64,000 nucleotides of DNA from Streptomyces sp. D2-8 (GTDB lineage: Bacteria > Actinomycetota > Actinomycetes > Streptomycetales > Streptomycetaceae). Below, piece after piece: positions 8,233-17,867 of the stretch. Numbering within the stretch: the first letter of the stretch is position 1; each line of letters opens with the position of its first letter. The stretch lies in assembly GCF_023184515.1 (NCBI RefSeq), contig NZ_JAAHBP010000007.1:310001-374000 (forward strand), written 5' to 3'. The position numbers and the translations under genes were made by a program. The notes under the pieces are model-generated. The model saw only the letters and a program-made list of their open reading frames with translations, had not been told where the DNA came from and did not search any database.

Positions 8233-10371
8233 TTAACGCAGCCCGGGGATGAGCGAGATGAGCAGGTCGATGAGCTTGATGCCGACGAACGGGGCGATCA
8301 GGCCGCCCAGGCCGTAGAGGCCGAGGTTCCGGCGGAGCATCTTGTCGGCGCTGGTCGGCCGGTAGCGCACGCCCTTCAGGGCGAGCGGGACCAGCGCGAT
8401 GATGATCAGCGCGTTGAAGATGACCGCGGAGAGGATCGCGGACTCCGGCGAGGCCAGGCCCATGATGTTGAGCTTGTCCAGGCTCGGGTAGGCGACCGCG
8501 AACATGGCCGGGATGATCGCGAAGTACTTCGCGACGTCGTTGGCGATGGAGAAGGTGGTCAGCGCGCCTCGGGTGATGAGGAGCTGCTTGCCGATCTCGA
8601 CGATCTCGATGAGCTTGGTCGGGTTGGAGTCGAGGTCGACCATGTTGCCGGCCTCCTTGGCGGCCGACGTACCCGTGTTCATGGCCACGCCGACGTCCGC
8701 CTGCGCGAGCGCGGGGGCGTCGTTCGTACCGTCGCCGGTCATCGCCACGAGCTTCCCGCCGGCCTGCTCCCGCTTGATGAGGGCCATCTTGTCCTCGGGG
8801 GTGGCCTCGGCGAGGAAGTCGTCGACACCCGCCTCCTCGGCGATGGCCTTCGCGGTCAGCGGGTTGTCACCCGTGATCATGATCGTCTTGATGCCCATGC
8901 GGCGCAGCTCGTCGAACCGCTCCCGCATGCCGTCCTTGACGACGTCCTTCAGGTGGATGACACCGAGGACGCGGGCACCCTCGTCGTCCTCGACCGCCAC
9001 CAGGAGCGGCGTGCCGCCGGCCTGGGAGATGGTGTCGTTGAGCGCCTGGGCGTCGTCGGCGACGGTGCCGCCGCGCTCCCGCACCCAGGCGACGACCGAG
9101 CCCGTGGCGCCCTTGCGGACCTTGCGGCCGTCGACGTCCACACCCGACATGCGGGTCTGGGCGGTGAAGGCGATCCACTCGGCGTGGGACAGCTCGCCCT
9201 GGTGGCGCTCGCGCAGGCCGTACTTCTCCTTGGCGAGGACGACGATCGAGCGTCCCTCGGGCGTCTCGTCGGCCAGCGACGACAGCTGGGCGGCGTCGGC
9301 CAGTTCGGCCTCCGTGGTGCCTTTGACCGGGACGAACTCCGACGCCTGGCGGTTTCCGAGCGTGATCGTGCCGGTCTTGTCGAGCAGCAGCGTCGACACG
9401 TCACCGGCTGCCTCGACCGCGCGCCCGGACATCGCGAGGACGTTGCGCTGGACCAGCCGGTCCATACCGGCGATGCCGATCGCGGAGAGCAGCGCGCCGA
9501 TGGTCGTCGGGATCAGGCAGACCAGCAGCGCGGTCAGGACGATCATCGACGTCTGCTCGTCGGCGCCCGCGTAGATCGCGAACGGCTTCAGCGTGACGAC
9601 GGCCAGCAGGAAGACGATGGTGAGGGACGCCAGCAGGATGTTGAGGGCGATCTCGTTGGGGGTCTTCTGCCGGGCGGCGCCCTCGACCAGGTTGATCATC
9701 CGGTCGATGAAGGTCTCGCCGGGCCTGGTCGTGATCTTGATGACGATCCGGTCGGACAGGACCTTCGTACCGCCGGTGACGGCCGAGCGGTCGCCGCCGG
9801 ACTCGCGGATGACCGGGGCCGATTCGCCGGTGATGGCGGACTCGTCCACGGACGCGACGCCTTCGACGACGTCACCGTCGCCGGGGATGATGTCGCCGGC
9901 CTCGCAGACGACGAGATCGCCGATCCTCAGCTCCGCACCCGGAACCCGCTCCTCGTTCCTGCCGATGATCCGGCGGGCGACGGTGTCGGTCTTGGCCTTG
10001 CGCAGGGTGTCGGCCTGGGCCTTGCCGCGGCCCTCGGCCACGGCCTCCGCCAGGTTGGCGAAGAGCGTGGTGAGCCACAGCCAGGCGGTGATCGCCCAGC
10101 CGAACCAGTCGCGCGGGTCCTCGACCGCCAGCACGGTGGTGACCACCGAGCCGATCAGCACCACGAACATGACCGGCGACTTGACCATGACCCGCGGGTC
10201 GAGCTTGCGCAGAGCGTCCGGGAAGGACTTCAGGAGCTGCTTCGGGTCGAACAGACCCCCGCCGACCCGCCCGCCCCCGGGCTTGCGCCCGGTGGGCACG
10301 TCCGAGTGCGGCGCCGGGCCCGTCGTCGTGGTGGACATGGCGTCCTCGTACTTCTCTACGTCGGTGGTCAT
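8233..10371 (-). CDS. kdpB: K+-transporting P-type ATPase subunit KdpB
   Basis: This 712-residue catalytic subunit has the phosphorylation motif DKTGTIT, the actuator TGES ([10 protein letters not shown]), hinge motif [12 protein letters not shown] and [17 protein letters not shown]. The ATG at 10371 overlaps the kdpA stop as ATGA. The long in-frame extension upstream to 10584 is an artefact lying inside kdpA. KdpB hydrolyses ATP to drive K+ through KdpA. Confidence 0.97.
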   Translation of the reverse strand: MTTDVEKYEDAMSTTTTGPAPHSDVPTGRKPGGGRVGGGLFDPKQLLKSFPDALRKLDPRVMVKSPVMFVVLIGSVVTTVLAVEDPRDWFGWAITAWLWLTTLFANLAEAVAEGRGKAQADTLRKAKTDTVARRIIGRNEERVPGAELRIGDLVVCEAGDIIPGDGDVVEGVASVDESAITGESAPVIRESGGDRSAVTGGTKVLSDRIVIKITTRPGETFIDRMINLVEGAARQKTPNEIALNILLASLTIVFLLAVVTLKPFAIYAGADEQTSMIVLTALLVCLIPTTIGALLSAIGIAGMDRLVQRNVLAMSGRAVEAAGDVSTLLLDKTGTITLGNRQASEFVPVKGTTEAELADAAQLSSLADETPEGRSIVVLAKEKYGLRERHQGELSHAEWIAFTAQTRMSGVDVDGRKVRKGATGSVVAWVRERGGTVADDAQALNDTISQAGGTPLLVAVEDDEGARVLGVIHLKDVVKDGMRERFDELRRMGIKTIMITGDNPLTAKAIAEEAGVDDFLAEATPEDKMALIKREQAGGKLVAMTGDGTNDAPALAQADVGVAMNTGTSAAKEAGNMVDLDSNPTKLIEIVEIGKQLLITRGALTTFSIANDVAKYFAIIPAMFAVAYPSLDKLNIMGLASPESAILSAVIFNALIIIALVPLALKGVRYRPTSADKMLRRNLGLYGLGGLIAPFVGIKLIDLLISLIPGLR

Positions 10372-12062
10372 GCCGCGAGCCCTTCGGCGAGCGGGCCCAG
10401 CGCGAGGGCCGGGAAGAACGTCAGACCGGTGATGATCATGATGTTGCCGACCAGGAGGCCGGTGAACAGCGGCTTCTCGGTCCGCAGGGTGCCCGCGGTC
10501 TCGGGGACGGGCTTCTGCTCCGCCAGCGATCCTGCGAGCGCGAGGACGAACACCATCGGGAGGAACCGGCCGAGCAACATGCACAGGCCGAGTGCCGTGT
10601 TGTGGAACTCGGTGTTCGCGCCGAAGCCGGCGAAGGCCGAGCCGTTGTTGTTCGAGGCGGAGGTGTAGGCGTACAGCACCTCGGAGAAGCCGTGCGCACC
10701 TGTGTTGGTCATCGACGACTCACCGTTGCCGGTGGCCATCGCGATCGCCGTGCCGATCAGGACGAGGGCAGGGGTGATCAGGATGTAGCAGGCCGCGTAC
10801 TTGATCTCGCGGGTGCCGATCTTCTTGCCCAGGTACTCCGGGGTGCGCCCGACCATGAGACCGGCGATGAACACCGCGATGACCGCCATGATCAGCATGC
10901 CGTAGAGGCCGGAGCCGACACCGCCGGGCGCGATCTCGCCCAGCATCATGCCGAGCAGCAGCACACCGCCGGACAGGCCACCGAAGGAGTCGTGGAACGA
11001 GTTGACCGAACCGGTCGACGTCATGGTCGTGGAGACCGCGAACAGGGAGGAGGCCCCCTCGCCGAACCGCTGCTCCTTGCCCTCCATCGCACCGCCCGCG
11101 AGCTGCGAGGCGGTGCCCGGGTGGGCGTATTCGAGCCAGGTCACCAGGACCACGCCGACGAACCAGATCGTGGCCATCGCGCCGACGATCGCGTAGCCCT
11201 GCTTCACGCTGCCGACCATCTTGCCGAAGGTGCGCGGCAGCGAGAACGGGATGACGAGCAGCAGGAAGATCGTCAGGAGGTTCGAGAAGCCGTTGGGGTT
11301 CTCGAAGGGGTGGGACGAGTTGGCGTTGAAGTAGCCGCCGCCGTTGGTGCCCAGGTCCTTGATGGCCTCCTGGGAGGCGACGGCGCCGGGGCTGATGGAC
11401 TGCGTCTGCCCGGTGACGGTGGTCAGTTCGTGAATGCCGGCGAAGTTCTGGACGGCGCCGGCGGCGACGAGCAGGACCGCTGCGATCACGGAGATCGGTA
11501 TCAGGATCCGTACGACACCGCGGACCAGGTCGGCCCAGAAGTTGCCCAGCTCGCCGGTGCGGGTGGGGGTCCCTCTTGCTCGAAGAGCTCGGGGGAGGGC
11601 GAAGCCGCGGACCAGCGCCACGGCCACGGCGATGCCGACGGCGGCCGAGACGAAGTTCTGCACGGCGAGGCCGGCGGTCTGGGCGACGTGGCCCATGGAC
11701 GACTCGCCGGAGTAGGACTGCCAGTTGGTGTTCGACACGAACGAGGCGGCCGTGTTGAACGCCTGGTCCGGCGTGATCGCCGCGAAGCCCAGCGACCCCG
11801 GCAGATCATCCTGAATCCGCAGGATCAGGTAGAGGAACAGCACGCTCACCGCGGAGAACGCCAGCACCCCGCGCAGGTACGCGGGCCAGCGCATCTCCGT
11901 GTCGGGGTTCGCTCCGACGGCGCGGTAGATCCACTTCTCCATCCGGAGGTGCTTGCCGGAGGAGAAGACGGCGGCCATGTAGTCGCCGAGGGGTCGGTGC
12001 ACCAGTACGAGCGCGACGATCAGCGCGGAGACCTGGAGCACGTCAGCAAGAACGGGGCTCAT
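10368..12062 (-). CDS. kdpA: K+-transporting ATPase subunit KdpA (with small in-frame insertion)
   Basis: This 564-residue channel-like subunit has the four repeated selectivity regions, for example [36 protein letters not shown] and [12 protein letters not shown]. The start is ATG 12062 behind CGGGGGAT. Between ALVRGFA and [12 protein letters not shown] there are about 15 residues ([18 protein letters not shown] 11556-11600) that I do not expect in KdpA. The DNA there is a palindromic Pro/Gly-rich sequence of the kind scattered in Streptomyces genomes. The frame is preserved, so the protein is probably still made. Confidence 0.95.
   Translation of the reverse strand: MSPVLADVLQVSALIVALVLVHRPLGDYMAAVFSSGKHLRMEKWIYRAVGANPDTEMRWPAYLRGVLAFSAVSVLFLYLILRIQDDLPGSLGFAAITPDQAFNTAASFVSNTNWQSYSGESSMGHVAQTAGLAVQNFVSAAVGIAVAVALVRGFALPRALRARGTPTRTGELGNFWADLVRGVVRILIPISVIAAVLLVAAGAVQNFAGIHELTTVTGQTQSISPGAVASQEAIKDLGTNGGGYFNANSSHPFENPNGFSNLLTIFLLLVIPFSLPRTFGKMVGSVKQGYAIVGAMATIWFVGVVLVTWLEYAHPGTASQLAGGAMEGKEQRFGEGASSLFAVSTTMTSTGSVNSFHDSFGGLSGGVLLLGMMLGEIAPGGVGSGLYGMLIMAVIAVFIAGLMVGRTPEYLGKKIGTREIKYAACYILITPALVLIGTAIAMATGNGESSMTNTGAHGFSEVLYAYTSASNNNGSAFAGFGANTEFHNTALGLCMLLGRFLPMVFVLALAGSLAEQKPVPETAGTLRTEKPLFTGLLVGNIMIITGLTFFPALALGPLAEGLAA
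11556..11600. repeat. Palindromic repeat-like insertion inside kdpA
   Basis: A 45-bp segment centred on CTCTTGCTCGAAGAGCTC lies in frame within kdpA. It resembles short dispersed Streptomyces repeats that usually sit between genes. That similarity is from memory and needs a genome-wide count. Confidence 0.5.
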
Positions 12063-12094
12063 ATCCCCCGGAGCGGAAGCGACTGATGTCACCG

Positions 12095-12184
12095 TCAGAA
12101 CCTCTCCGGATTGACGAGGGCGAGGACGAGGTAGCCCAGCAGGGCGACGGCCACGACGAGGCCGATGATGTTCTCGGCGGTCAC
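12095..12184 (-). CDS. kdpF: KdpF small membrane subunit
   Basis: This 29-residue single-span peptide starts at GTG 12184 and reads [20 protein letters not shown], ending ALVNPERF. It matches KdpF, which stabilises the KdpABC complex. Its start overlaps the stop of the preceding 27-residue peptide gene (GTGA), and kdpA begins 32 bases downstream. Confidence 0.93.
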   Translation of the reverse strand: MTAENIIGLVVAVALLGYLVLALVNPERF

Positions 12185-12264
12185 AGCTTCGCCACCCCCT
12201 TGGCGATGAGGACCACCAGCGCGAACACCGCGATCGTGGTGACGACGAAGGCCACGTCGGCCAT
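12181..12264 (-). CDS. 27-residue membrane peptide, first gene of the kdp operon
   Basis: The reading frame from ATG 12264 encodes [19 protein letters not shown] followed by IAKGVAKL, a single hydrophobic helix with a basic tail. AGGAG lies just upstream. It is translationally coupled to kdpF by a 4-base overlap. Comparable tiny proteins precede kdpF in other Streptomyces. Whether it is a Kdp accessory subunit is an inference from position. Confidence 0.75.
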   Translation of the reverse strand: MADVAFVVTTIAVFALVVLIAKGVAKL

Positions 12265-12682
12265 CGCATGCTCCTGGAAGAGGTTCGGAGAGGAACGGAC
12301 TCCACGAGAAAAGCGCACCCCTGGCGCGAAAGCGCCCCTCGTTGACGACGCCCTTACGCCGCTGACGGCCCTCTTGACGGCATCCATACGCCGCAGTGCT
12401 TGGATCACGCCTCCGGCGGGCGCGCCGTCGGCCCCGGCGTTTCGTCGGCCGGTGCCGCGAACGGGCCCGTTCACCCCGGCCTGGTCCCCATCGGTCCGGG
12501 CGCGAGAAGGGTTGACGCGGCTCTGATACCTGCGACGCCGATGCCGTAGTTCGGCGGTCGAGTCGCTCGTCGGCAGTGGCCCTGCCGGTCATCATCCCGG
12601 CTGTTCGGGGGATACGCGGGCGACCTCGGCGGCGTATCCCACCCCGCGGGGGCATCCCTTGCTGGGACGAAAGGGAGACGTG
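12265..12682. promoter_or_regulatory. Upstream region of the kdp operon
   Basis: This 418-bp gene-free gap lies between the divergent kdp operon and the GYD-domain gene. It should hold the KdpE-controlled promoter on the minus strand. I could not pick out a KdpE box with confidence. Confidence 0.4.
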
Positions 12683-13009
12683 ATGCCGCTCTATCTATCA
12701 AGGTTCAGCTACACGCCGGAGACCTGGCGGAGACTCATCGGCCACCCCGAGGACCGCGCCAAGGCCGCTCAGTCGTACATCGAGTCCGTCGGAGGCAAGC
12801 TCCACGGCTTCTGGTACGCGTTCGGCACACGCGACGGCTACAACCTGTGGGAGGCCCCCGACAACGTCTCCATGGCCGCGGTCGCCCTGGCGATCAGCGG
12901 AGGCGGCGCACTCAGCTCGTTTGAGACGACCGTCCTCCTGACCGTCGACGAAACCATGGATGCCCTGCACAAGGCCGGGCAAGTCCAGTACCGGGCTCCC
13001 GGCGCGTAG
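12683..13009 (+). CDS. GYD domain-containing protein
   Basis: This 108-residue protein starts at ATG 12683 behind AAGGGAGA. It has the GYD-domain pattern: YLSRFSYTPETWRRLI, RAKAAQSYIESVGGKLHGFW, FGTRDGYNLWEAPDNVSMAA and GALSSFETTVLLTVDE. GYD proteins are small ferredoxin-like-fold proteins of unknown biochemical role, common in actinobacteria. It is a single gene with no clear operon partner. Confidence 0.9.
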   Translation: MPLYLSRFSYTPETWRRLIGHPEDRAKAAQSYIESVGGKLHGFWYAFGTRDGYNLWEAPDNVSMAAVALAISGGGALSSFETTVLLTVDETMDALHKAGQVQYRAPGA

Positions 13010-13152
13010 CGGTCCGGATGGCCGGGCCTGGTTCAGGCACCAGGGCATCGATACAGCAGCGAGGTACAGCAACCACAGCAACCGTCCGCGTCCAGGAGTG
13101 GTCGTTGGAAGGCCGCACAGCGTCTTGCGTGTGGTCCACACCACACAACCAA

Positions 13153-13404
13153 CTGGTGGAATCGATCAAGGAGCGCGTCGACGCCCGCGGAGCATCCGGC
13201 TACATCGCGGCCGCCGCCCATCGGGACGCCATGGACCGACTTCGCGAGTTGGCCGAGCGTCTGGAAGAAGAGCACGGCGCCGTGTTGGCGGCTGTGGCCG
13301 GGCGGGAAGCCGCGCAGGGCGCCCAAGCAACCGTCTTCACCTCCGACACCGATGACATGAACCAACTTCTCGTCGGCCACTCCGTGCGAGTCGAGAAGGC
13401 CTGA
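13153..13404 (+). pseudogene. VapB antitoxin and VapC C-terminus joined by deletion (pseudogene)
   Basis: The frame begins with antitoxin-like sequence: VESIKERVDARGASGYIAAA and MDRLRELAERLEEEHGAV, as in Streptomyces VapB proteins. It ends with VFTSDTDDMNQLL and VRVEKA, which resembles the last strand and helix of PIN-domain VapC toxins. About 100 residues of VapC and the first residues of VapB are absent, so an internal deletion probably fused what is left. Upstream in-frame codons (from 13018) look noncoding. Confidence 0.55.
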
Positions 13405-13733
13405 CGGGACGCGGGCACCTCGCTCCGCCGCTCACCGGCTCAGGGGCCCTTGCACGAGCGCCCGGGTCGCGCGGCCTGGTGCCGCGCCTCGCCGCGATAC
13501 CGAACAGCCCTGGTGGCTCCTCCCCCATCAAGGACTTCCCGGCGCCTTGCGATGCACGGCACCAGACGCGCGACCGAATCGACGCGGCTGCAGCCCCAGG
13601 GTGGCCCGTTCGGGGGGTCCCGGCGGCTGGCCGCAACCGAGAGCCGACTACTGGTTGCTCAACAGGCGAGTAGTTGCACATTTGGAAACCAGATGCGTAA
13701 GTTGAGGGTGCACGAGGCGGCGACCGCGAAAGG
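13405..13733. other. Intergenic region without recognisable gene
   Basis: No frame in this 329-bp stretch shows homology I recognise. It contains the promoter for the membrane protein/regulator pair that follows; GAAAGG lies just before its start. Confidence 0.4.
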
Positions 13734-14153
13734 ATGACCATGGGGGAGAACGCGAACTCCGCAGAGCAACTGCGTGCCATAGAGAACGCCCCGGTACTCA
13801 CACGATCCGCGTCCGCCGGCGAGCGTGCCCTGGGGGCGCTGTCGGTCCTGGCGCTTTTCGCCGTGCTCGCCGTGGCGGCCGCGACGGCGATCCCGGTAGT
13901 GCTGGGGTCGGTGGCCCTGCTGCTCGCACTGGGGCTCGTCCTGTACTGGCGCTGGTTCCACCTTCGGGCCCCCGGCCGAAGGCCGCACACCAAGAGTGAG
14001 GAGCGGATCGCTTTCCTCGGCCCGGTGGCCCTGGCGATCCCCGCCCTCGGGCTGCTGTGGAACAACCCGGTCGCGTTGCCGGGCGCCCTTGCCGCGGCGG
14101 CCGTGCCGACCGCCGTACTCGTCGGCTACCTCGTGCTGCGCTGGAGGCGCTGA
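13734..14153 (+). CDS. Small integral membrane protein
   Basis: This 139-residue protein has an N-terminal cytoplasmic segment and three or four hydrophobic helices: LGALSVLALFAVLAVAAATA, IPVVLGSVALLLALGLVLYW, a third around AFLGPVALAIPALGLLW and a C-terminal GALAAAAVPTAVLVGYLVL. An alternative ATG lies two codons downstream (13740). It ends one base before the winged-helix regulator gene, so the two form an operon, a common arrangement of a small membrane protein with its own repressor. The function is unknown. Confidence 0.8.
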   Translation: MTMGENANSAEQLRAIENAPVLTRSASAGERALGALSVLALFAVLAVAAATAIPVVLGSVALLLALGLVLYWRWFHLRAPGRRPHTKSEERIAFLGPVALAIPALGLLWNNPVALPGALAAAAVPTAVLVGYLVLRWRR

Positions 14154-14154
14154 C

Positions 14155-14460
14155 ATGCCCCCGCAGCCGCGCACGCGCCTGACGACGGTGATGCACTCAC
14201 CCACGCGTCTCGCCATTCTGGGCGTCCTCAGACACGTCCAGCAGATCAACTTCGCCGATCTACAGAACTCCCTGGAGCTCTCCACCGCCGAACTCTCCCG
14301 CCAATTGGGCATTCTGGAGAAGGAGAACCTCGTCGAGATCGCGAAGTTCCGTGAGCGGCGGCACGCCGTTACCCGAGTCCGCCTCTCGCCTTCCGGGCGG
14401 GAACAGTTCCAGGATTACCTGGAAGAACTGCGCAAGGTCGTTCAAGCGGATATCGAGTAG
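14155..14460 (+). CDS. Winged-helix transcriptional regulator (HTH_34/MarR-like)
   Basis: This 101-residue protein is a single winged-helix domain: SPTRLAILGVLRHVQQINFA, a recognition helix LELSTAELSRQLGILEKENL and a wing RERRHAVTRVRLSPSGREQF. It matches the short transcriptional regulators of the HTH_34 group. It probably regulates itself and the membrane protein encoded immediately upstream. Confidence 0.88.
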   Translation: MPPQPRTRLTTVMHSPTRLAILGVLRHVQQINFADLQNSLELSTAELSRQLGILEKENLVEIAKFRERRHAVTRVRLSPSGREQFQDYLEELRKVVQADIE

Positions 14461-14950
14461 CGGGACGAGCGGATTCCCGGGCACGGAGATGGGGCGAGCT
14501 GGAGAGGCCCACCCCATCATCACCGTTCAGTGCTCAGGAATTGAACCCGGCCGTTGAAGTGCGCGGTTCGTCACGCCCAAGGGGTGGCACATCAGACGGC
14601 GCTGGCGGCGAGAGAGGCGGCGAGGCCGGAACAGCGGGGACTCACGGCGGAAGGCGCTGAACCCGACGAGGGCACGCGCCAGCCTGCGCCGAGGTCAGCG
14701 CCCCACCCAGTCGGGACTGATCGCAGCTTCCCAAGCTGCGGTCACGGCCGCACCCACGGCTTCATCGTGTGATCGAGGAGCGTCTACCAGTCCATGGGCC
14801 GGCGTTGGGCGTTGGCCCTTGATGCTGTCGGAGGTGCACCCGGAGGACCTTGCCCCCCCAGCGTGGCACGACGAAAGCGCCCCGTTCCCGGAAGGAGAGC
14901 GTGACACGGCGATGTAATGTGCCCTCACCTGCGCACCCTTGGGGGGGATC
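14461..14950. other. Gene-free stretch
   Basis: In 490 bp I see no frame with supported coding character. The only features near the end are a GGGGGGG tract that serves as ribosome site for the lipoprotein gene and its presumed promoter. Confidence 0.4.
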
Positions 14951-15487
14951 ATGCACATTCGTACCGCCGTGGCCGGGCTCGCGGTCGCCGGAACGCTCGT
15001 GGTCGGCTGTAGCTCCACCGGCTCCAGCGACACCTCACCGAGCACATCGCCGAAGAGCACAAGCTCCGTGGACGCGGCTTCGGCCGAGAAGTCAGCCGCG
15101 TTGACCGCGCAGGTGGCCGTGGCAGCGCTGGGGAAGTCGATCCCGGAGTTGAGGCTCGTCCGGGTCTATGACGAGGCCAACGACCCGAACCACCTGCTGG
15201 GGCGGCCGGGCGGCTACACCAGCAAGGCCGCCTTCTCCGACAGCCGTGTCTCCTCCGCGGACGTCGAGGGTCTGGACAAGGACGCGATTGAGCGCGGCGG
15301 CAGCGTCGAAGTGTTCAAGAGCGAGGACGAGGCGAAGGCCCGGGCGAAGTACATCGAGACGATCGCCAAGTCCATGCCCAGTGCGACCGAGTACCACTAC
15401 ATCGTCGGCGGCACCCTCATCCGTGTGTCAAACCTGCTGACGCCCACTCAGGCAAAGGACTACCAGGCGGCTGCCAAGAGCCTCTGA
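14951..15487 (+). CDS. Lipoprotein of unknown function
   Basis: This 178-residue protein starts at ATG 14951 behind a G-rich ribosome site. The signal peptide MHIRTAVAGLAVAGTLVVGC ends in a lipobox (LVVGC) and is followed by a Ser/Thr linker typical of actinobacterial lipoproteins. The mature part has an extended-strand pattern: RLVRVYDEANDPNHLLGRPG, SADVEGLDKDAIERGG, SVEVFKSEDEAKARAKYIET and a final YHYIVGGTLIRVSNLLTP. It is probably exported and lipid-anchored. I do not recognise the domain. Confidence 0.85.
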   Translation: MHIRTAVAGLAVAGTLVVGCSSTGSSDTSPSTSPKSTSSVDAASAEKSAALTAQVAVAALGKSIPELRLVRVYDEANDPNHLLGRPGGYTSKAAFSDSRVSSADVEGLDKDAIERGGSVEVFKSEDEAKARAKYIETIAKSMPSATEYHYIVGGTLIRVSNLLTPTQAKDYQAAAKSL

Positions 15488-15796
15488 CGTGCGAGCTACG
15501 AAGGACTCACCGTGTGCGGTCCGAACCCGAGGATCTCCCGCTCGATCGGCGCCGGAAGCCGTGTGGTGGGCCATCGCCCTCTGAGAACATCGGAGTCATT
15601 CATCCAGGCAGGGCGAACTGGATACCGTGACGGTTGAAGTGGCACCATCAGGGTCGCCGGACACCCGCGAGTCCGAGTCCGTGTCCTCGGGCCCGTCTGT
15701 CCGCGAGCCGGTGCAGGTGGCCGACGCAAAGGCCACGGGCGGGACGAAGAGGCGGAGCCGACGGCCCGCAGCAGCAACTCCTCGAAGGATGTGTCC
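15488..15796. other. Intergenic region without recognisable gene
   Basis: No coding frame was supported here. A GAAGGA motif at about 15784 serves the next gene. Confidence 0.4.
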
Positions 15797-16243
15797 ATGC
15801 GGCTGGCCTTGAAGACGTCGGACCCTGTGCGAAACCAGTCCCTGCGCAGGCTCCTCATCACACTTCTGGTTGCCGCTGTCGCCGCCGCCCTGGCGATCGG
15901 CGGCATTGCGGTGGCCAACGCGGTGAACCAGCCGGAGCTCCGGATACGCGGCATCCCCAGCAGCGGCGTTTTGAACGCCGCCGCGCTCTCCGATGCCACG
16001 CTCATGGTGGACGTGGTCGATCGCACCGACGACGCGGCGCTGAGTAATGAGGCGCTGCGCAACGTCGAGGCCAGGCTGAACGGCGAGATCGTCCCCACCC
16101 TGTGGGTCGGAAACCACCGGGTGCTCGATGTGGGGGCGTTGCGGGACGGGGAGTACGAACTGACGGTGACCACCGACCCGGGCCTGCTCTCGCGCGAGAT
16201 CAGTCTCAGTCGCCGCTTCGTCGTGGACACCACCCAGCCCTGA
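15797..16243 (+). CDS. Membrane-anchored protein with one Ig-like domain
   Basis: I start at ATG 15797, which has GAAGGA at a good distance; the GTG at 15791 is less likely. The 148-residue product has one hydrophobic anchor (LLITLLVAAVAAALAIGGIA) and an extracytoplasmic domain with alternating strands: ATLMVDVVDRTDDAALS, VEARLNGEIVPTLW, LRDGEYELTVTTDPGL and SLSRRFVVDTTQP. The ending resembles the junction to another Ig-like repeat, so the gene may be truncated compared with longer cell-wall-associated proteins. The function is unknown. Confidence 0.65.
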   Translation: MRLALKTSDPVRNQSLRRLLITLLVAAVAAALAIGGIAVANAVNQPELRIRGIPSSGVLNAAALSDATLMVDVVDRTDDAALSNEALRNVEARLNGEIVPTLWVGNHRVLDVGALRDGEYELTVTTDPGLLSREISLSRRFVVDTTQP

Positions 16244-16257
16244 CCTCGAAGTCCGGT

Positions 16258-17601
16258 TCAGGCCAGGCCGAACTTCTCGGCGTGCACCTGTCGTGCGGGG
16301 ACTCGCAGGTCTCGCAGGCCGGCGAGCACGGCCCTGGTCATGGCGGGCGGGCCGCAGACGTACACATCGCGTTCGGTGACGTCGGGGACCAGGTGGTGCA
16401 GGCGGTCCGGGCTGAACGGCGGTGGGGCGCCGCCCTCGCCGGTTCTGCCGGTGAGCAGGTGCAGCCGTCCGCCCCGGAGCGCGACCAGGTGGCGCACCTC
16501 GTTCAGCAGCACGGCGTCGGCCTCGCTGCGCACCCGGTACAGCACGACGACGTCGCCGGTCGTCTGCTCCTCCAGCATGGCCCGCACGGGCGTGATCCCC
16601 ACGCCGCCGGCGATCAGCAGGGTGCCGGGACGGGTGCGGTGCAGCGAGGTGAACGCCCCGTACGGTCCCTCGACGAAGGCGCGGCTGCCGACCGGGACGT
16701 TCCGCAGGCCGGCACTGGTGCTGCCCGCCGCCTTCGCCGTGAGACGCAGCCCTTGTCCGCCCGGCGCCGCCGACAGGGAGAAGGGGTTGGCCAGCCACCA
16801 GTGGTTGTGCCCGGGGAACCGCCAGATGCAGAACTGCCCCGCTCTGGCCGGGAGTTTGTCGAGGTGTCGGCCGGTGACGTACACGGAGACCACGTTGTCC
16901 GACTCCGGTACCACGGCCGCGACGCGGAACCGGTGGTAGGCGTTGCGCCACAGCGGCACGGCGACCCGCCCCGTCAGTAGGGCGCCGAAGGCGAACAGCC
17001 ACAGAATCCACCAGTAGGCCGTGGCGAACGCGGAGGAGGTGAACGTCGTGGTCTCCTGCAACTGGTGGACGAACGACAGGCCCAGGGCCACGTAGAGCAG
17101 CAGGTGCAGACCGTGCCACACCTCGTACCGCAGTCGCCGCCGCAGGGGCCGGGTGGAGATCACGGCGATCACGACGATGATGGCCGCGGCGAGCATGCCC
17201 AGCAAGGAGGCCGGCACCCCGCTCAGTGCGACGAACGTCTTCCCCATGGACGCGTCGTCGAGGTTCGCGTAGCCGAGCACCACCAGTGTGGCGTGGGTGA
17301 GGACGGTCCACAGCAGCGAGAAGCCGACCCAGCGGTGCCACACCGTGAGCCGGTCCATCCCGATGCGGCGGTCCAGCCACGGCAGCCGGGCCACCAGCAG
17401 CAGTTGGAACAGCATCAGCAGGGCTGCGTGCAGTCCGAAGAACTTGGCGACCGTGAGCACGCCGTTCTTGCCTGAACCGGCACTGAGGAACAGCGCCTCG
17501 ACGATCACCGTGTTGACGAGGACGAAGGTCCACAACGCCCAGCGCGCCGCGTCCACCGGAAGCACGGTGCCTTTGCGCACCGTGTTGCTCACCGCCGCCA
17601 T
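16258..17601 (-). CDS. Ferric reductase-like transmembrane flavocytochrome
   Basis: From the ATG at 17601, with GGGGG 8 bases upstream, the product has 447 residues. The N-terminal half holds about six membrane helices with paired haem-ligand histidines (GLHAALLMLF, WHRWVGFSLLWTVLTHATLV, WHGLHLLLYVALGLSFVHQL). The C-terminal half is an FNR-type module: RAGQFCIWRF, FAD-binding NPFSLSAAP, nucleotide-binding LLIAGGVGITPVRAML and YVCGPPAMTR. It should move electrons from NAD(P)H across the membrane to an external acceptor such as ferric iron or a quinone. It is a single gene with no partner. Confidence 0.9.
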   Translation of the reverse strand: MAAVSNTVRKGTVLPVDAARWALWTFVLVNTVIVEALFLSAGSGKNGVLTVAKFFGLHAALLMLFQLLLVARLPWLDRRIGMDRLTVWHRWVGFSLLWTVLTHATLVVLGYANLDDASMGKTFVALSGVPASLLGMLAAAIIVVIAVISTRPLRRRLRYEVWHGLHLLLYVALGLSFVHQLQETTTFTSSAFATAYWWILWLFAFGALLTGRVAVPLWRNAYHRFRVAAVVPESDNVVSVYVTGRHLDKLPARAGQFCIWRFPGHNHWWLANPFSLSAAPGGQGLRLTAKAAGSTSAGLRNVPVGSRAFVEGPYGAFTSLHRTRPGTLLIAGGVGITPVRAMLEEQTTGDVVVLYRVRSEADAVLLNEVRHLVALRGGRLHLLTGRTGEGGAPPPFSPDRLHHLVPDVTERDVYVCGPPAMTRAVLAGLRDLRVPARQVHAEKFGLA

Positions 17602-17867
17602 GGTTGCCATCCCCCCTGACCGCAGCACTCACGGCCCGTCTGCACAAACCCCATGAAGACCGAGGAATCCGGCCGGATGCGCACCTCGATCGGGTAAGGA
17701 TACGGCGCGTGGATCCGATCCGTTCACGCCGGAACCATCCAATCTGACCGCCTTTTGGCGCGTTGGGCGGCTTGGGGTGCCGCGGTGGTTTGCGTGGTGC
17801 GACGTCGGCCTCGGACACCCCGTCCACCTGCCCGACACGCACCCGCTCCGAAGCCGCCCGGGCACCG

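Noticed and set aside
8128..10668. An 846-codon plus-strand frame antisense to kdpB
   Set aside because: It is a GC-skew shadow rich in Asp, Gly, Val and Arg and gives no recognisable domain, while kdpB is unambiguous.
14554..14772. A 72-residue plus-strand frame
   Set aside because: It has no ribosome site, low-complexity composition and no recognisable motif.
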